In this document: positions 6,572 through 8,144 of the stretch, in pieces | Layout of the letters: each line of letters begins with the position of its first letter | How positions within the stretch are numbered: position 1 is the stretch's first letter | NCBI GenBank assembly: GCA_902782475.1 | Contig: CACZNR010000196.1 | Location: 1 to 8,144 of the forward strand | Source: an uncultured Eubacteriales bacterium | GTDB lineage: Bacteria > Bacillota > Clostridia > Christensenellales > Christensenellaceae | Direction: 5' to 3' | Length of the DNA: 8,144 nucleotides | Notes under the pieces: generated by a model | Told to the model about the DNA's origin: nothing | The model's database searches: none | What the model saw: only the letters and a program-made list of their open reading frames with translations | Made by a program: the position numbers and the translations under genes

Positions 6572-7966
6572 ATGGATCACGGACAATTAATTACAGGAAA
6601 AACATATAAAGGAATATGCCAGGATCTGGCGATCGATGGCTCAGGAATAGTCAGGACAGATGGAAAAGTTGTCTTTGTGAAGGATCTTCTTCCTGGTGAG
6701 GAAGCAGAAATAAAGATAACTGGTGAGAAAAAGAACATCTTTTATGGTGAGATCGTTGAACTGACAAAAGCATCTCCTGAAAGGACAGTTCCAGGATGCC
6801 CATACTATGGGATCTGTGGAGGCTGCAGTATTTCCCATGCTTCATACGAAATGCAGCTTGATTTCAAGGAAAAACATATTAATGACTGTCTTTCGAGGAT
6901 AGCAGGTACAGATGCAAAAGTTCAGGGCAGGATATTTGACAATTCCAGACAGTATGGCTACAGGAACAAGATAAGCCTGCCTGCAAGAATGATCGATGGA
7001 GCAACAAGGCTCTGCATGACATCAGCAGGAGGCGGAAAGCCTGTTCCTATAAAGGCATGCCTGCTGGTAGATGACAAGATGAACCATCTTATCTCAAAGG
7101 TGCAGGAATGGATAGACATCGAAAGGATAAAAGGTTATGATCCGCTACGGCATAAAGGTCTTTTGAGACGAGTGGTGATCAGGAAAGCTCAGGGAAGGTA
7201 TCTTATAAACTTTATATTGAATTCGGACAGGATCATAGGGCAGGAGTTTTTAAAGGAACTTTTTGAAGACACTGATTATCTATCGGGGATAACATGGAGC
7301 GTCAACAGAACAAAGAGGGATGATTCGATAGTCGAAATGACATACACACTGTGTGGAGAGCCGACCTTAAGTGAAACGTATAATGGGATCTTAGTGGATA
7401 TCTCTTCCGAGAGCTTTTCTCAGGTCAATAAGGAGATCGCTGAAAAGATGTATGCAAAAGCTGTAGAGCTGGCATCCTCATCTGATAAGGACAAGGTCCT
7501 TGATCTTTATTGTGGAACAGGAAGCATTACTTTGCAGCTTGCAAGGCATTGTGAAGATGTCATTGGTGTAGAGGTGGTTGATAGTGCAGTAAAAGATGCG
7601 AAAAGAAATGCAAAGAGAAATGGCATTCATAATGCAACTTTTATCTGTTCTCCGGTAGAAAAACTGATAGACGACAACAGATTCAGTGATATTGATGTCA
7701 TCGTGCTTGATCCACCTCGTAAGGGATGTGACTCAAAAACAATAGACAGCATAAAGGCCATAAGCCCGGACAGGATAGTATATATATCATGCAATCCTTC
7801 TACGCTGGCAAGAGATATAAAGACATTAGGGGATAGTTATGAGATCAGAGAAGTGCATATGTGTGACATGTTCAGTCAGACCATGCATGTCGAGACGGTA
7901 TGTTGCTTGTACCACCAAAAGAAAGAGTTTATCTCAGTGCCCTATGAGCCGAAGGATGTGAAATAA
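6572..7966 (+). CDS. rlmD: 23S rRNA (uracil-C5)-methyltransferase, RlmD/RlmCD type
   Basis: From the ATG at 6572 this is a 464-residue SAM-dependent RNA m5U methyltransferase of the TrmA/RumA family. An N-terminal TRAM RNA-binding domain spans about residues 5-62. The iron-sulfur cluster cysteines are present: C76, C82 and C85 in the CPYYGICGGC motif and C163 in KACLL. The methyltransferase domain has SAM motif I VLDLYCGTGSIT (309-320), DPPRKG (380-385), the catalytic Cys407 in YISCNPSTLARD, and the C-terminal DMFSQTMHVETV with the conserved Glu441. In E. coli RlmD modifies U1939 of 23S rRNA; in Bacillota one enzyme (RlmCD) can modify both U747 and U1939, so the exact target is not settled. 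The frame is open to an ATG at 6542, but that lies upstream of the promoter -10 and adds residues unlike the family. The gene overlaps the next by one base (TAATG). Confidence 0.95.
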   Translation: MDHGQLITGKTYKGICQDLAIDGSGIVRTDGKVVFVKDLLPGEEAEIKITGEKKNIFYGEIVELTKASPERTVPGCPYYGICGGCSISHASYEMQLDFKEKHINDCLSRIAGTDAKVQGRIFDNSRQYGYRNKISLPARMIDGATRLCMTSAGGGKPVPIKACLLVDDKMNHLISKVQEWIDIERIKGYDPLRHKGLLRRVVIRKAQGRYLINFILNSDRIIGQEFLKELFEDTDYLSGITWSVNRTKRDDSIVEMTYTLCGEPTLSETYNGILVDISSESFSQVNKEIAEKMYAKAVELASSSDKDKVLDLYCGTGSITLQLARHCEDVIGVEVVDSAVKDAKRNAKRNGIHNATFICSPVEKLIDDNRFSDIDVIVLDPPRKGCDSKTIDSIKAISPDRIVYISCNPSTLARDIKTLGDSYEIREVHMCDMFSQTMHVETVCCLYHQKKEFISVPYEPKDVK

Positions 7967-8144
7967 TGAAAGAACTGTGGGGGAATATGGATATTGGCAG
8001 GATCAATGCTTGTCAGATTGAGCAATTATGGGAGCTTCAGAAGGCATACAAAGCAGAAATCGGGGAAGAAAAGCCAGGAGAACAGGAACGCTCTCGATTG
8101 TTGAGCGCTCTCGAAAAAGAACAAATCATCTTTTATGGTGTTTG
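7966..8144 (+). CDS. GNAT-family N-acetyltransferase, 5' part only
   Basis: Only the first 59 codons are in the window. The sequence MDIGRINACQIEQLWELQKA followed by YKAEIGEEKPGE, a helix with LLSALEKEQI, and IIFYGV matches the start of GNAT-type acetyltransferases: an N-terminal strand, helices with a conserved LQ..YK.EIGE pattern, and the first core strand FYG. The cofactor-binding Q/RxxGxG/A motif would lie beyond the window, so the substrate cannot be judged. The ATG shares its A with the rlmD stop (TAATG), indicating coupled translation. GAAGGA at 7951-7956 is 9 bases upstream. A second in-frame ATG at 7987 is a possible start, but its G-run lies too close to be a good ribosome binding site. 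Confidence 0.7.
   Translation, partial: MKELWGNMDIGRINACQIEQLWELQKAYKAEIGEEKPGEQERSRLLSALEKEQIIFYGV

Noticed and set aside
8089..8113. Direct repeat CGCTCTCG and the palindrome GAGCGCTC near the window end
   Set aside because: Short and inside the coding sequence of the acetyltransferase; likely chance.

Overview
The window looks like a chromosomal piece of an A+T-rich, low-GC Gram-positive bacterium, most likely a clostridial member of the Bacillota (my guess is Lachnospiraceae). This rests on strong AAGGAG/AGGAGG ribosome binding sites, frequent AGA/AGG arginine codons, the lipoprotein-like and FtsX-type permease genes, and an RlmD with a Firmicute-like N-terminus. The genus cannot be fixed from the sequence alone. 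No rRNA, tRNA, CRISPR array, insertion sequence or phage gene is visible.

Left part (1-5310, all on +): a tight five-gene cassette. It encodes, in order, a small secreted protein of unknown family, a predicted lipoprotein of unknown family, an 855-residue permease with two FtsX-type modules and two large extracellular loops, a LolD/MacB-type ABC ATPase with all motifs intact, and a LysR-type regulator. Gene 2 overlaps gene 3 by 4 bases (ATGA), genes 3 and 4 are 4 bases apart, and gene 4 overlaps gene 5 by 14 bases, so genes 2-5 are almost certainly co-transcribed. Gene 1 lies 44 bases upstream, and a possible internal promoter sits at its 3' end. The architecture suggests a MacB-like (type VII) transporter that handles or resists an exported peptide or an envelope-active compound, with the secreted protein and the lipoprotein as dedicated partners. 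That role is inference.

Right part (5316-8144): housekeeping genes. rmuC on the minus strand converges on the regulator gene with only 5 bases between the stop codons. Divergent from rmuC is rlmD, a 23S rRNA m5U methyltransferase that retains its four iron-sulfur cysteines, SAM motif and catalytic cysteine. rlmD overlaps by one base the start of a GNAT-type acetyltransferase that runs off the window. The 71-base rmuC-rlmD intergenic region holds two interlocked divergent promoters, each with a perfect extended -10. The rlmD promoter places the predicted transcription start on the A of its ATG, so rlmD may have a leaderless mRNA.

The best candidates for something undescribed are the secreted protein plus lipoprotein plus double-FtsX transporter plus LysR cassette, and the predicted leaderless start of rlmD.
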